Positions 19,791-30,855 of a DNA stretch of 64,000 nt are shown here, piece by piece. Origin of the DNA: Euglena gracilis (lineage: Eukaryota; Euglenida; Euglenophyceae; Euglenales); contig CP154956.1 in NCBI GenBank assembly GCA_039621445.1, positions 48,865,456 through 48,929,455 on the forward strand, read 5' to 3'. The position numbers and the translations under genes are program-made. Every line of letters begins with the position of its first letter. The stretch's first letter is position 1. Below the pieces are notes generated by a model. It was not told where the DNA came from. It did no database searches and worked only from the letters and a program-made list of their open reading frames with translations.

Positions 19791-20096
19791 ATGTCTTTCT
19801 TTTTCGATGTCAAACTTCTGCCCAAACACCTGTGTTCACAACTGGACCGGATCCGATGGGAACTATTGGCCGAGCGTCAACGGACAAGAAGCAAACGAAA
19901 GGCACGTTGTGCCAGAAACACATTCCAACAAGCAGCATACCGTGCCTATGAAACTGAAATGAAGATGAAGGTCTGTGCACAAAGACAACAAAAAAACAGT
20001 CAGCACCTCAACTCCCACCCAGATTCGTGCTCTAAATGCCACCCAAGTTTGTGCTTCCCCCAGCACCTTTCCGCCAGCATGAGGAGGTACTGGTGA
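19791..20096 (+). CDS. Unidentified basic helical frame
   Basis: MSFFFDVKLLPKHLCSQLD leads into a long Arg/Lys-rich helix (ERQRTRSKRKARCARNTFQQ, YETEMKMKVCAQRQQKN). No family recognised. Confidence 0.3.
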   Translation: MSFFFDVKLLPKHLCSQLDRIRWELLAERQRTRSKRKARCARNTFQQAAYRAYETEMKMKVCAQRQQKNSQHLNSHPDSCSKCHPSLCFPQHLSASMRRYW

Positions 20097-20792
20097 AGAA
20101 GAATGGTGCCTTGGTGGGCGGTTACCAGTTTGTTTCACAACTCATACAGCAGCAGAACAGCAAGGCCACACTTGTATTTCGACTGCGGTATAAGTATGGT
20201 TCCCCTGATCCGGAAGGGAGGGATGTGTGGAAGACAACCATAAAGGAGACAACCAGGGTTCAGGCTGTGGTTCCTGAACAGGCAGTTCAAAACCGCACAG
20301 GGCCAGAGCACAGGTGGGCGCAAAAAAAAATCAACATCCCGGGGATGGCGTGGTCTTACATGGGTTTCGGCCAGGTGGGGGGGGGGGCTGAAATGGAGGG
20401 TCATGCCCTCTCCCCCACGGTCTCATCATGGTTTTCAGACCGCCCACACCACAAAACACTCGATCTGCCTTTATTTCTCATCATGATGCCACCTGCCACT
20501 GTCAGACGTTGAGGATTTGGCTTTGGATGTGTACATCGAAGTCGAAGAATCGACTGATGTCCAAGAACAAGAACCAGTGCAGCCACCATCTTTATCGGCA
20601 CAGGCACCAGCAGCTGTGGATGTGGATGATGTGTCTGAAGCTCCTTGCACTCAACCCCAAAATTTGGTCGTCAATGGCCCAACAGCAACCCCAGCCAGCC
20701 AGCTGTCAAAAAGCGTGCCAAGGGAGTTGTTTCCAACTAAAGAGGTGGCTCCTGGACCTGCAGAGGCAGTTCCAGAGGAACCCACAGTTTAA
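20036..20792 (+). CDS. Unidentified frames, Tudor-like start then acidic tail
   Basis: From 20036 a frame reads EEVLVKKNGALVGGYQFVSQL, LVFRLRYKYGSPDPEGRDVWK. Its short beta-strand pattern could be a small barrel, but this is weak. After a poly-G run near 20378 it degenerates. From 20517 another frame is acidic and Pro/Ala-rich (DVYIEVEESTDVQEQEPVQPP). These end the coding-like run that began at 18.0 kb. Confidence 0.3.
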
Positions 20793-21078
20793 CCCGGAGG
20801 CAGTTTCAGAGTTCCGGAGGAGCAAGAGCGGAGCGGGGCACCTGGGGGCGGTGGGGACCCGGACGGCGAAGGGCACGACGAGGACAGCGGTGTCTCAGAC
20901 TACAGCAGCAGAGTTGCTGCTGATCGTGCAAGTGAACCATGCTGCTATTTGAACAGTGGATGAAAAAAAATAAAAGTCAAATGTGTTCGCCCTTTTATTC
21001 CGGATATGGCCGTCCTTTGCATTTTTTTTTTGCATGGGGGGGGCCTGGCGGCAGTCAGCCCCCAAAGAGGTGCATGGT

Positions 21079-21523
21079 ATAGGCTTTTTTGGGTACCCCT
21101 CGACACCAGCTCCATGAAGAAGGGGCTGAAGAACAAGGGGTTGAGACAACTTGCACTGGAGAAAGAAAGGCAGCTTTTCACACCTTTATTTTGGGTTGTC
21201 AGGTCAGGCTGAGATGTCCAGATGTAGATGTGCAAATGGAGATGTGGGTTGGTTGAATGTTGTTGATTGTACCCAAAACCATCATTTGGGGTGGGCCATG
21301 TTGTCCCATGGTCAACCATGCCCCCCCCCCCTCCAAATGACCCGTTGATGATGCTTCCGATTAAAAACCTCATTTCCACCTCGAGCGTCGGAGGAAATTT
21401 TTTTTCCAGTTGGGGGGACCCCCGGAACGGGGGGTAGAGGGGGGTCGAGCAAGTCCATTTTTTTTCCAGAGTCCAGCCGATTGGCCCCCCCCCCCAGGGG
21501 GTCCTTAAGCAAAAGACTGATGT
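21079..21523. repeat. TIR-type element, poly-C/poly-G arms (degraded)
   Basis: The right end reads CCTTAAGCAAAAGACTG, the end sequence of the element at 31515-31949. The block 21365-21420 is the reverse complement of 31630-31700 (AACTGGAAAAAAAATTTCCTC ... GGTGGAAATGAGG). A weak left end AGGCTTTTTTGGG lies near 21079. No clear target duplication. Confidence 0.5.
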
Positions 21524-21594
21524 TGAACCAGCCGTTCTACAATGGCCTATGGTCCATGACCATGGGTTCCCCCATGAACGCAGGAGATTGGAAA

Positions 21595-21823
21595 CAGGGG
21601 TTTTTTTAAGTGTTGGACACCTCCCCCGGGGGGGACTGGGGGGTGGGTGGGTGGGTCCCTTGGACCCCCTGCCCCCCCCACTGGGGGGGGGGGGGTTCGG
21701 GCTGGGGGGTATATCTTTTCTGGCGACGAAAATTTTGAACAAGGTGCAATTTTATACATTTTTGGCCATTTTGTTGGGTGGCTGCCGATCCCCTCCCCCC
21801 CCCCCAGGCTGAAAAAAACCCTG
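21595..21823. mobile_element. Short TIR element with hAT-like ends
   Basis: Left end CAGGGGTTTTTTTAAG, right end CTGAAAAAAACCCTG. Flanking 8-mers ATTGGAAA and AATGTAAA match at 6 of 8. Its AT-rich core (GCAATTTTATACATTTTTGGCC, GGCGACGAAAATTTTG) is the reverse complement of part of 46380-46445. Non-autonomous (229 bp). Confidence 0.6.
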
Positions 21824-21984
21824 AATGTAAAGAGTTTGTTCAATTCCTTCCACTAAAGCTCTTTAAAAAAATGCTTCTGTTGGATTTGATTTTTCCAGTT
21901 TGGGGATATTTGCTTTTTCGGTGTTTTTTTTTCGCCCCCCCCCCCTGGCCTTGGAGCACTTTAGGGCCATTTTTCTGTCCATGG

Positions 21985-22195
21985 TCGTCATGAGGTCATG
22001 ACGTGATGGCCATAATGACCCATGATGGCCATCATGACCCATGATGCCCATCAATATCCATGGTGGCCATGATGGCCCCTGATGGCCATCATGACCTGTG
22101 ATGGCCATCATGACCCTTGATGTCCATCACGTCCATCACAACCCTGGATGGCCATCTGACCCAGGCTGCCCCATGATGGCCACCATGTGTGCAAT
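21985..22195. repeat. GATGGCCATC tandem palindromic repeat
   Basis: A unit of about 20-22 bases, CCATGATGGCCATCATGACC, recurs about nine times with drift. The core GATGGCCATC is itself a palindrome. No coding function. Confidence 0.75.
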
Positions 22196-23650
22196 GCATG
22201 TTTTGTTCTGGTTGTGAGCCTCATTCTGGACCCCTCTTTTTTGTAGAGGATTTTTTTTTCCTGCCCGAGATCTGAACGAGAAATGGTGCAATTCGGCCTG
22301 CAGGCACCCGATACATGCTTATGCTCTTCAAGAGCTTATACTGCACTCGTTGCAGAACAAAGTGGCGGAGGCACAGCAGTGACAGCAACCCTTCCTTTGA
22401 GTTGTCCCCCACTTTTGCTCCAGAACTCCAGAAAACTTTTGTACCGCACTTTTGTCCCGAACACTTTGCGATGAGATTTGATTTTACTTGTTAGTTGAGG
22501 GGTTGGTAAATATGCTGTCGGATCAAAAGGGGAAAGCCAGATGGGCGTTTTTCTTTTTTGCCACGTGCGCCGGCGAGGAGGAGCCATGTTTAAAACAAAA
22601 GGCCACAGCAAAGAAAATGGGCCTTTTTTTGCCACATGCGCCGCCGAGGAGAACGAGGTCAACAGTTTTAATGAAGAGCCGGTTTTTGCGCCAGTGCTGC
22701 CGGGTAAACGGCTTTTCTGCCAAATGGGCCCGGAGAAACGGCACCTTCGCCGTGCAACACGGCTTTTCAGCCGTTTTCCACGGCTTTTACGCCGCTCGCA
22801 GAGGCCAAAAAGCCGAAAAGCCGTTTTGAAACAATTCGGGCGCCCACGGGCGGGAACAGGGTTACCCCTCACCCTGAAGCTGACACCGACCAAGTAGAAG
22901 ACACTTTAATTCGGCTGCTTCAATTTTCAAAGGCCCAAGCGCGCAATGCACACAGTACTATGCTGTTAATCCCTGGCTTTGGTGGCCTAATGTTCCATGC
23001 CACGTTGGCACCTTATAAGTGGCTTTCGAACCAAAACTTGGAGAAATATGGTGTATTCTGGGATCCCACCCAATCCTCCTGGGGCTGGCACAGTCCACCT
23101 TGCCCTCTGATATATGTATATATCGTACACCACTCATTTTATGTTCACGAATCCTCTTTTAAAAAAGGTCTGGTTTGTTCTGACCGGTCCAAACAACCAC
23201 CGATGTGTCGGGGGGGCACCCTACACCTAAATTAAAAGTAAAGGTCAAAAACCTCATAAGTGGGAGAAAGTGGCCTCCATTCCCCAGTGCCACCAAACAA
23301 GTCCCTTTCACTTGACGATGTCTTATGTGGCAGAAACACGGTTTTTTGAAACCTGGGGATCCCCTGTTAATTTAGCTAAAACCACCCTATAAAGCCATTA
23401 AGGCACATACAATTGATTCTAACACCAAAGATTATTTGACCGAACCGGGGTACCCCCCCCCAGGTTTGAGGATCACACTCCACCAGAGGGGCAGGGATTG
23501 TTTTACTCAAAACTTCGGCATTTCTGCCCAAGGAGTTTGTGAATTTGGTCAATGGAATGGCGTGGAGGCTTTCACATCGCACTATTAAGGACTTGGTGCC
23601 CAAGGTGTGCAGAATCTGGCCTCACAATGGAAAAGTGCGGAGCCCGAGGA
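22196..23650. other. Unassigned DNA with short repeats
   Basis: Two direct copies of a TTTTTGCCAC(G/A)TGCGCCG block lie about 80 bases apart (22550 and 22627). At 22730-22830 there is a run of ACGGCTTTTCAGCCGT hairpins related to 832-985. The rest shows no coding signal or named element. Confidence 0.4.
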
Positions 23651-24009
23651 GTCTCGTACTCCCTTGAGGCAAGCCAACCATGGTGGAAGGGACACCGAGG
23701 GCGAAGCACAAAGACATTGTGAGCCCGAACCCCTCACCCACAAAATATAAATTGCCTTCAAACGCCCTTGGTCAGAAGATGGGGGCCGGGGGGGGGGACG
23801 GCGGGAACTCCATCAGGGGCCATGGTCGCCACGTCGGAGGCAACGCAGCCAACTCCGGCGAGGCGGCACTAAGCAGGGACACCTGACCCAGCGCACTAGA
23901 ACAATCACAACAAACCGCCGGCGAGCAAGGCATGGTCTCGCAACGTCTTTGTGCTTCGCCCTGGGTGTACCTTCCTCCCTTGTCGGCTTGCCTCGAGGGA
24001 GTACGAAAC
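23651..24009. repeat. Fold-back element with 75-bp inverted repeats
   Basis: Positions 23651-23725 are the imperfect inverse of 23934-24009 (GTCTCGTACTCCCTTGAGGC against GTTTCGTACTCCCTCGAGGC, then GGGCGAAGCACAAAGAC). The inner 208 bases are GC-rich. Part of the right arm is also found inverted near 28900-28970. It is probably a non-autonomous inverted-repeat element, or the edge of a larger repeat. Confidence 0.6.
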
Positions 24010-24089
24010 AGCATAAGAATATTCCGTAGGAAACCAGCAAGACGAATATCAATTGACAATTCAATTTTGCCTTTCAATTTGACTTCAAT

Positions 24090-25163
24090 AAGCAATGCAG
24101 TGGAGAAGAAGTTGGGATTATACAGTCGACGTCAACTACCTGAAGCAGCAGTCGCCGCAGCAGCTGGAGAGCCTGGAGGTGCGGACGAAACGCGGCGAAC
24201 CATGGCCTCCCCTCCCCCCCAGATTTTTACATCATAAATCTCCAGCAAAAAAAGCACCCAGTGACAGCCAGACACTGGACCACAGTGGTAAGAAAGACCA
24301 GAGGGAAGATGGAACCCCCAGCCCAATACTTGGCACTGGGGCCCGGAAGCCAAGCAGGGTGGGACAGAAGAGACCCACAGGAAACCAACAAAGCGAACCA
24401 GCTGCCAGAACACACTTCAAACAAACGTGGGGAAGAGGGAATCAAGGGCAAGGTGGGGGCAATTCCATCAGCAACTCCCCACACGAAGGGGCAGAAGAGG
24501 TCTGTCAAATCCCCCCGAAATTTTCTAACACCCTAAGAGGAAGGTGGTGCAGCAGGCAGCCCAGATTTTAATTGGAGCCGGACACCAAGCAAAATATACG
24601 AGTGCCACGGAGGCCAGAATTGTATCCAAGGACATGGAGGCCGGTTTCATTTGCCAGGCCTGCAAGGCCAGAATCATCTACAAGGCTATGGCAGCCATAA
24701 TTGGAGAAAGGGAGGGGCCAACAGACGTCCCCCGAGACTTCACGTGCAGCTGGAGTCCCACATCAAATCAAGCCAAAGGAGGAGGTCCAGCAACTGGTCA
24801 GTGGAAACATTTTGGGGCCTTCCAAGCTCATTTTTCGAGGCTGGGGGTCGTACCAAAAATTCAAAATCGTGGCCCAAAGGATGGGCGTACACAGTGACTC
24901 ACCATCTCGAGTGTGGAGCCCGACTGGTCTCGGACTCCCACGACACAGGAATGGAGGAGAAGGGACCAGGAGTGCGGAGCACAAGAAGATCCATCTCCCC
25001 CATCCCATCTCCCATGACCCATCTCCCCCACCCAGACAAGCACAAGGAAAAGAAACACCTCCCAGCCAGAGCGGGGACCCAACCCCCCAACCCGATGATC
25101 ACCAGAAAGAGACAGACATCCGTGCAAGCGCGGGAGCCTCCCATCAAGCGACCATCTGAGAAC
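24090..25163 (+). pseudogene. Repeat-family frame A (gag/ORF1-like?)
   Basis: Frames on the plus strand encode an AAVAAAAGEPGG start, then RHWTTVVRKTRGK, then Pro, Gly, Lys and Gln-rich low complexity. The same start and the same [PH]W[QT]TVV[RK]K block occur at 29170-29340, so this is a dispersed family. DNA repeats around GGACATGGAGGCCGG give GH.G-type repeats near 24630-24700. The W-TVV-K block recalls the gag-like first protein of some plant LINEs, but that is a guess. No RT is nearby. Confidence 0.4.
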
Positions 25164-25662
25164 TAGGGGAAGGGGTCATGACGGTTCAGCTGCGCTAAGG
25201 TGTCGGAGGAGGCCTCATCGTCGACAACTCTGGCAACAAACGTGAAGTAAGTAGCACCCCCGCGCGCAACAAACACACACCAAGAACAGAACAGCCGGCA
25301 AAGAAAGCAGGTCTTCATCGTCTTCTTGTGCTCCGCCATCCTGGTCCCTTACTCCCTTCCTGAGGAGTGGAAGTTCGAGAATTGGCAATGCCTTCCAATC
25401 GTCCTTGGCCCTTCGTTCTTCGAAGAAGGGGAGAACATTGCTGGGCAGAGGGAACGGGCGATACACATAAACCGAAGAGGAGCGCTCGCACGATGTGATA
25501 ACCCCCCTGTCTGAATCCAACCTGCTTATGCAGACTGCTAAGCATTCCTGTTAAGGAACTCTTTCACCGGCAGGTTAATTATTTTCCATGCACGGATCGA
25601 CAAATAGGAAAATAATGAACATCATTGACTTTGCAGGTTCCCATAAAAAATTCTTTTCGCAA
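25164..25662. other. Unassigned, GC-balanced, no clear gene
   Basis: Minus-strand frames here (for example FAEHKKTMKT) have some coding look, but none extends or matches a known family. Nothing firm is seen. Confidence 0.3.
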
Positions 25663-28045
25663 CTCACTGCTGCCCAAGCCCAAGGAAGCCAGCGGTCTCC
25701 TTGTTGCAAAAGAGGATCGAAAGAGCAAATCCAGGAAGGGGTGTATTCGAGTTTGGATGGAATTCAGTGCGGCAAATGGTGTTAAAGAAATATAGAAAGA
25801 TATCTGGGGTTTGGAAAATAGCACCTGCTGGAGGGGTGCAGTTGATTGGGGCCAGTGCCAATGATAATAAAATCCCCGGTGAAAAAAAAGTTGAAACAAA
25901 TGTAATTGATGCAAAAAGGCTGAAGAATACAAAATGCATGTGTCCAAAACAGTGTCAAAGGGTCCCATTTTTCGGGATGGAAACAAACCACAAAAGTTCT
26001 ATGAGGGGAAACCGGACCAAAGTGCACGGGAAACTGTGAACGAAAAAGCAAAAAAAAGCTGCAAAGAATGGGCAGACGATGCAGGTTAGGAAAATACCCT
26101 TGACCCGGGGGAATTCTCCAAATCCAAAGGGAGGTCGACACCTCACCCGACCTCCTCAACGCCATTTTACCCCTCCCCATCATTTCACACCCCCTCATCA
26201 CGCCGTCTCAAGCTGACCTCGCCAAAATGTTTTGAGGTTTTTTTCGGCTCCCCAAAAAGCAAAAAAAAACGCCAAAATTACAAAAATTCGAAATTTTTGG
26301 ATCTCAAAAAACACCAAAAGCACCAAAAAACCCAGGGAAAATAACTGAAAATCAAAAAATCATGGGTGGAAGACCACAAAAGGAGCATATTTGCATTTTC
26401 TCAGAATCGAAAGTTTTATCAAATTCCCCCAAGAAATGAAAAAAATTCTGTATGACTGTTGTCGCCACCTGCCCGGGCCGACAAAACTTTTTTCACTCGC
26501 CGCAGACCCCTACGCACCCCCCCCCCCCTTATGGCACCCCCTTGCAAGCTTGGGGGTATTTGGAACCATAACTGCCCTGATTTTGCCAATTGCCCTGATT
26601 TTGCCAAGATGCATTTCAAGTGGAAATAGGTCATGGAAATGAACCACGAGAATATTCATTCTTTAAACCTTTTTATATTTTGATTATTTCACAGCAATAC
26701 TAACCGAAAGGTTATACGTTTTTGATTACTCACCATTTCAACAATGCAACGCCTGACAGGTGTGCCCATCAAACGCCCTGTTTTTGGATTACAGCTGATC
26801 AGAGCCAAGGATTGTTGGAGTAAGACGCTGTCGCTGGCAATGAGAAAGAATTGAGTTGCAAATACCTGGGACGTTGTGCTTTTGAACGCCAATTCTTTTT
26901 TTCAATGTCTCCATGTTTTGCAGTTTTTTGTTGCCCCCCTTAGTGTTCCCACAGGGGGTACAGGAAGAGTACAGTGCCAGCCAACTGTTTGTAAAGGGAT
27001 CTTGGAACAAAGAGAGAAAAAGTATTTTGTTAGTTTTAATTGCTTTCATTCCCATCAAACTGCAAACCAACGCGAAAATGCTGGGGGGCTGCAAGTTTAA
27101 AGCCTGAGAACCAAAAGGCTTCATTTTGGCATTTTAGGTGGCCTTGTGTCTAACTTGGTTGGTTAGTCCATGGCGTATGGAAGCAGTAAGGGTGGCTCCC
27201 CCCCCTCAGTGTTTCTCTGTTCCCATGGACCTAAAAGGGGGGGCCAGAGGACGGAAACAGAAGGGGGGGGGCATAGCAGTGCCGAGCATTGTTTAAAAAA
27301 AAGATGGGATGACAACAAGAATAATTACTTGGTCGATTAGTCGTGGACATCATCCAGTAGTTCAGCGATTGAATGACCATGAAGGGCATGATGCAGTTTC
27401 AAATTTTGGTTAGAGGTCGGCCACTTTGCCCTCCCCCCTCTGCCAGCTGAGTCGTTTAAAGATGCCATTCTCCTTTTTTTTAAATCTTTGCAGGAAATTT
27501 TGATGGCTTTTTTTTTGATTTTTGTTCCTATTTGTGTGTCTGTTTTATACTAAGATTTAAACCCACGTCATATCTTTGACACAACCACCTAGGAGTACGC
27601 CTATGGGAGGGCAAACTCCAGGAGAAAATCTGGTTTGGACTTCCGCATCGGCTTCTTGCCCTCCTCCCGCAGTCTCTGCTCGTTCAAGAATTTGCGGAAG
27701 CGCTGGAGGCAGCGGAAGCGCTGGATTCCAGCGCCACAGCGTTGCTTCGTGCTTCTGTTCCCCCTCCAGATAGGTGGCGAAACAATGCCCTACTGGTAGT
27801 CCCGCATCAGTCGGGGGCTGGCGAAAGCATGTCTTGCAGTGTGGAGGACACCTTGTCCACAACTCGGGGGCTGGCGAAAGCATGACTTGCAGTGTGGAGG
27901 ACACCTTGTCCATAACTCAGGTCCAGTTAACTTGGGGGTTTGGAGTGTGGATGATGCTGCTGCACAAGCTGGGTGAGAGTCCGTGTCGCCCAACACCAAC
28001 ACGCATCATCCATACTTCCTGCACCCAGCCACGATTCTTTCGCAG
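25663..28045. repeat. Segmental duplication copy A (about 2.4 kb)
   Basis: Aligns in direct orientation with 35958-38262 over nearly its whole length, starting CTGCCCAAGCCCAAGGA and ending CACGCATCATCCATA. By eye about nine bases in ten agree. Copy A has a 53-bp tandem doubling (27812 and 27865, GGGGGCTGGCGAAAGCATG) that is single in copy B. A GC-rich block at 27590-27920 has an exon-like minus frame (RLREEGKKPMR) in both copies, with stops at the same places. Confidence 0.85.
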
Positions 28046-28985
28046 AGCCGAGTGGAAAAATCGTCACTATGACGGACTCATGTGATTCATGTGATGACCA
28101 AGGAGGAGCTCAATTTTTCATTGCAAACATTTTTAATAAGGACACTTGAGAAGGTCAAAACGAAGGCAACAATGTCTGAGAAAAAAGGCAGGCATTCGGA
28201 TGGGAGTCTTGGCTACACACCCACCCAGCCGCACTTATCCTTGTCCTGCTTGGTCACTATTCCTGAAATGTGCTGGCCAACAAAAAATGTTCAATAACTA
28301 TTGAAACAAACCACTGTTGGTAATTTCGAAGATATTTCAACTTTCGTGATTCCAATCGAAGAGTAGCCCGTAGGTGCTCTGAAACATAGCGCTTCACATA
28401 GTGAATCCGCGAAAGCTTTTTTTGTCTGTTTTTGATGTTTGCAGGCTCCCTGTTCTGCTCATTATGTCCCAAGTTGTTGGTGTTGTGCCCTGAATGTAAA
28501 ATTTTCAATTATTTGAAGTCTTTCAAGCGCTGGAGTCAAAGTCGAATATCAATCAAATACTTCCAAAAAGAGGAGATCAGATTTCAAAGAAGCGTATTTC
28601 GGCTGTAACTTTTGGTGCGGGAAAAGAAGCTACAAGCGAAAGGTTCTGGGGTTCAAAAATAAGTGAGGGTCTCCAGCCAGGCCTTTTCCTAAACCCCTCA
28701 ACGCCGGAACTCCCTCCTCCTCAAACCACTCCCAAAAGGGAGTGCCCGGAAAACACTCCTACGTTGTAAGGGGAGTATCCCAAGCCGACTCCTCTCCCCG
28801 GAGCCCATTGCGCCGTAGATGCACTACAATGCTCCTTAGAAAACCTTGGGAACTTATATGCCAGGACACCTCAGGCTCTGCACTTTGCCCTTGTGAGGCC
28901 ATGCCTCGCTCGCTGGCGGTTTGTTGTTTGATTGTGACGTGTTGGATTACGATTCCCTGCTTAGTGCATTTTTTTCGCCGGGGTT
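28046..28985. other. Unassigned repeat-like DNA
   Basis: No coding signal. A GAGGCCATGCCTCGCTCGCTGG segment near 28900 is the inverse of 23915-23935, so part of this is the same repeat family as the fold-back element. Confidence 0.35.
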
Positions 28986-28989
28986 GTCT

Positions 28990-29965
28990 GATTCCTAAAT
29001 TGCCCTTCAACACCCAGAAGAAATGAGAAAAACCTCAACTCAAGACTACGAAGTCACCAAAGAAAGTCAAATTCAAATCCCCAAACGAGAAGAACCAGCT
29101 GAATATCAAACTTCAAAAAAAAGCAACAACTGACTTCAAGGAAAGATGAATTGGGGAAGACATTGTTATTTCGACGAGAAGCAGCGGTGGCCGCAGCAGC
29201 TGGAGAACCTGGATATGCGGACAAGCCGTGGCAAGCTGTGGTCACCCCTTCGCCACCCCTCTCAGAAATTTCAAAACAGCCAAACCCCCCAGTGACCACA
29301 GCCCTTGGCAGACAGTAGTCAAGAAGTCCAGAACGGGGAAAGGATCAACGGCCCCAGGCCTTCCAAGGCCCAGCCCAGACAGGTCTTCCAGGGCCAAGTG
29401 CCCTTACAATTCAAAATGCCAGCCAGGAATTCAGGCCAAAGGGCCAGAGCCCACACGGGCAGATGGAACCAAGGCCAAGGAGCAGAGCATCACAGAGGCC
29501 ACGGAGGCCAGTATTTCAAGCCTACACAAACTGGGAGAGGTCAACCAAAATGTCTGCCAAAAACTTCTTTTCAAAAAGTCTTCTCCTCTTTCTCGACAAA
29601 GGGGCAGGAGCCTCAATGCCCCCCAAGGTGTCAATTGGTCATGGGAGCCAAGGACAGAAAAAGATGCCCAAGACCCAAGGGGGGTCAAGGCCATTCAACA
29701 AGGGCAGGGGACCCTTTTAAAGCAGGCCAGGGCGGCCAATATCCGCTGGGCCACGACGGCATTCCCCAGGCCATGAAGGCAACACACCAGGGCCATGGAG
29801 GCCGTTTATTTTCAAGCCCGCTGGGCGCATTATGCACAGGCCACTGGAGCCAGAACCTAAGGGGTAGCCAAAGAGGGACTCTTTATGCAAATCATCAGCC
29901 CCAGGAGGAAGAGGGAACTCCAGCTCCCCTCAAGGAGGATCAGGTGGAAGGGGGAGAACCCTAAA
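28990..29965 (+). pseudogene. Repeat-family frame B (partner of frame A)
   Basis: Begins with AAVAAAGEPGYAD-like coding near 29170 and SPWQTVVKKSRTGKG near 29300. It then has repeated DNA units around GGCCACGGAGGCCAGTATTTC that give GH.GQYF / GQYPLG / GHGGRLF repeats to about 29830. It ends in an acidic EEEGTPAPLKED tail. It needs two frames. Same family as 24090-25163; origin unclear. Confidence 0.4.
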
Positions 29966-30646
29966 ATCATGTACGCTTCTTCATTCCAAAGTGAATTTGG
30001 TAAGGGGGGGAACCTCAGAGGCCCCCCTGTGGTATGGCAACCACCCACATCAACAGCAAGAAGGCCAGTTAGCGCTATGGTATGGAACCCAACAACCAGA
30101 TCCTCCAGAGAGAGTGTGAGGGGAGAGGGCGAGAATGCATGCACATCCCCCCAGAATCATTTAACTTTGCAAAATCCCTAGGCCGTCATCAAGCGCCGAA
30201 AACCAAAAGGGGGGGTGTACTAAAATTTGCCGAATGTTTTGGGCCACTTTTTTGGGGGGGGCGATCGAGGGTAACAGTTTGCCCTCAGCCCCAGGTGTCT
30301 TCCGGAAAGCTTCCCACCAAGGCTGGGTGCAGAGAACAATATGCAGCAATTGTTGGCATGAACACTCCCCTGCGCCCCTCCGACTCTCCTCCAAAAAACG
30401 TTCTGATTTCATCAACCGTCAAGCCAAATTTATTCGGGATACACATTTTCAGCATCCACACGCAGAAACGCACATGGTTTCCCATCAATTGCTGAACATA
30501 TTGCGCTAGAGAAATATGGACACAAAATGGGGGGAAAACGCACGAAAAAATGGGACCTGGACATCCTGTTCTGGATCGGGGGGACGCAGAACCACGGAAA
30601 AGCAACAGTTGAGCCCGTCGCCTCAAAGTCTATAAACCTCAAGGGT
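29966..30646. other. Unassigned DNA downstream of the SNF2-like gene
   Basis: On the minus strand this follows the stop codon of the SNF2-like gene, so it includes its 3' UTR and flank. No AATAAA signal was found close to the stop. Nothing else is recognised. Confidence 0.4.
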
Positions 30647-30855
30647 TCAGGTTGGGTGTGGCTGGTTCCCCTCAGGGCCTCGGTTGCCACAAAGCGCCGC
30701 CGCCAGTTTGCGGAACAGGGTCCGGTCTGGGGATAACTGTGGGTCCCCGTCCACCGCGGTGTCCACCACGGCCTCCTTTTTCTGAAGCAGCGAAAACATG
30801 TACTCGTCGATTGTGTTGCTCGTCAAGATGTGGGGGCACAGTGCGCCTCGACAGG
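30647..30855 (-). CDS. SNF2-like last exon
   Basis: The minus frame reads RGALCPHILTSNTIDEYMFS, LLQKKEAVVDTAVDGDPQLS, then RTLFRKLAAALCGN, and stops at TGA (30647-30649). The xxHxLxxxTID-E-(Y/R)M..LL..K..V.D pattern is the segment after HRIGQ in SNF2 proteins. The protein then ends about 30 residues later. Confidence 0.85.

Noticed and set aside
21985-22195. CRISPR array
   Set aside because: Continuous palindromic tandem units with no unique spacers, in eukaryotic DNA.
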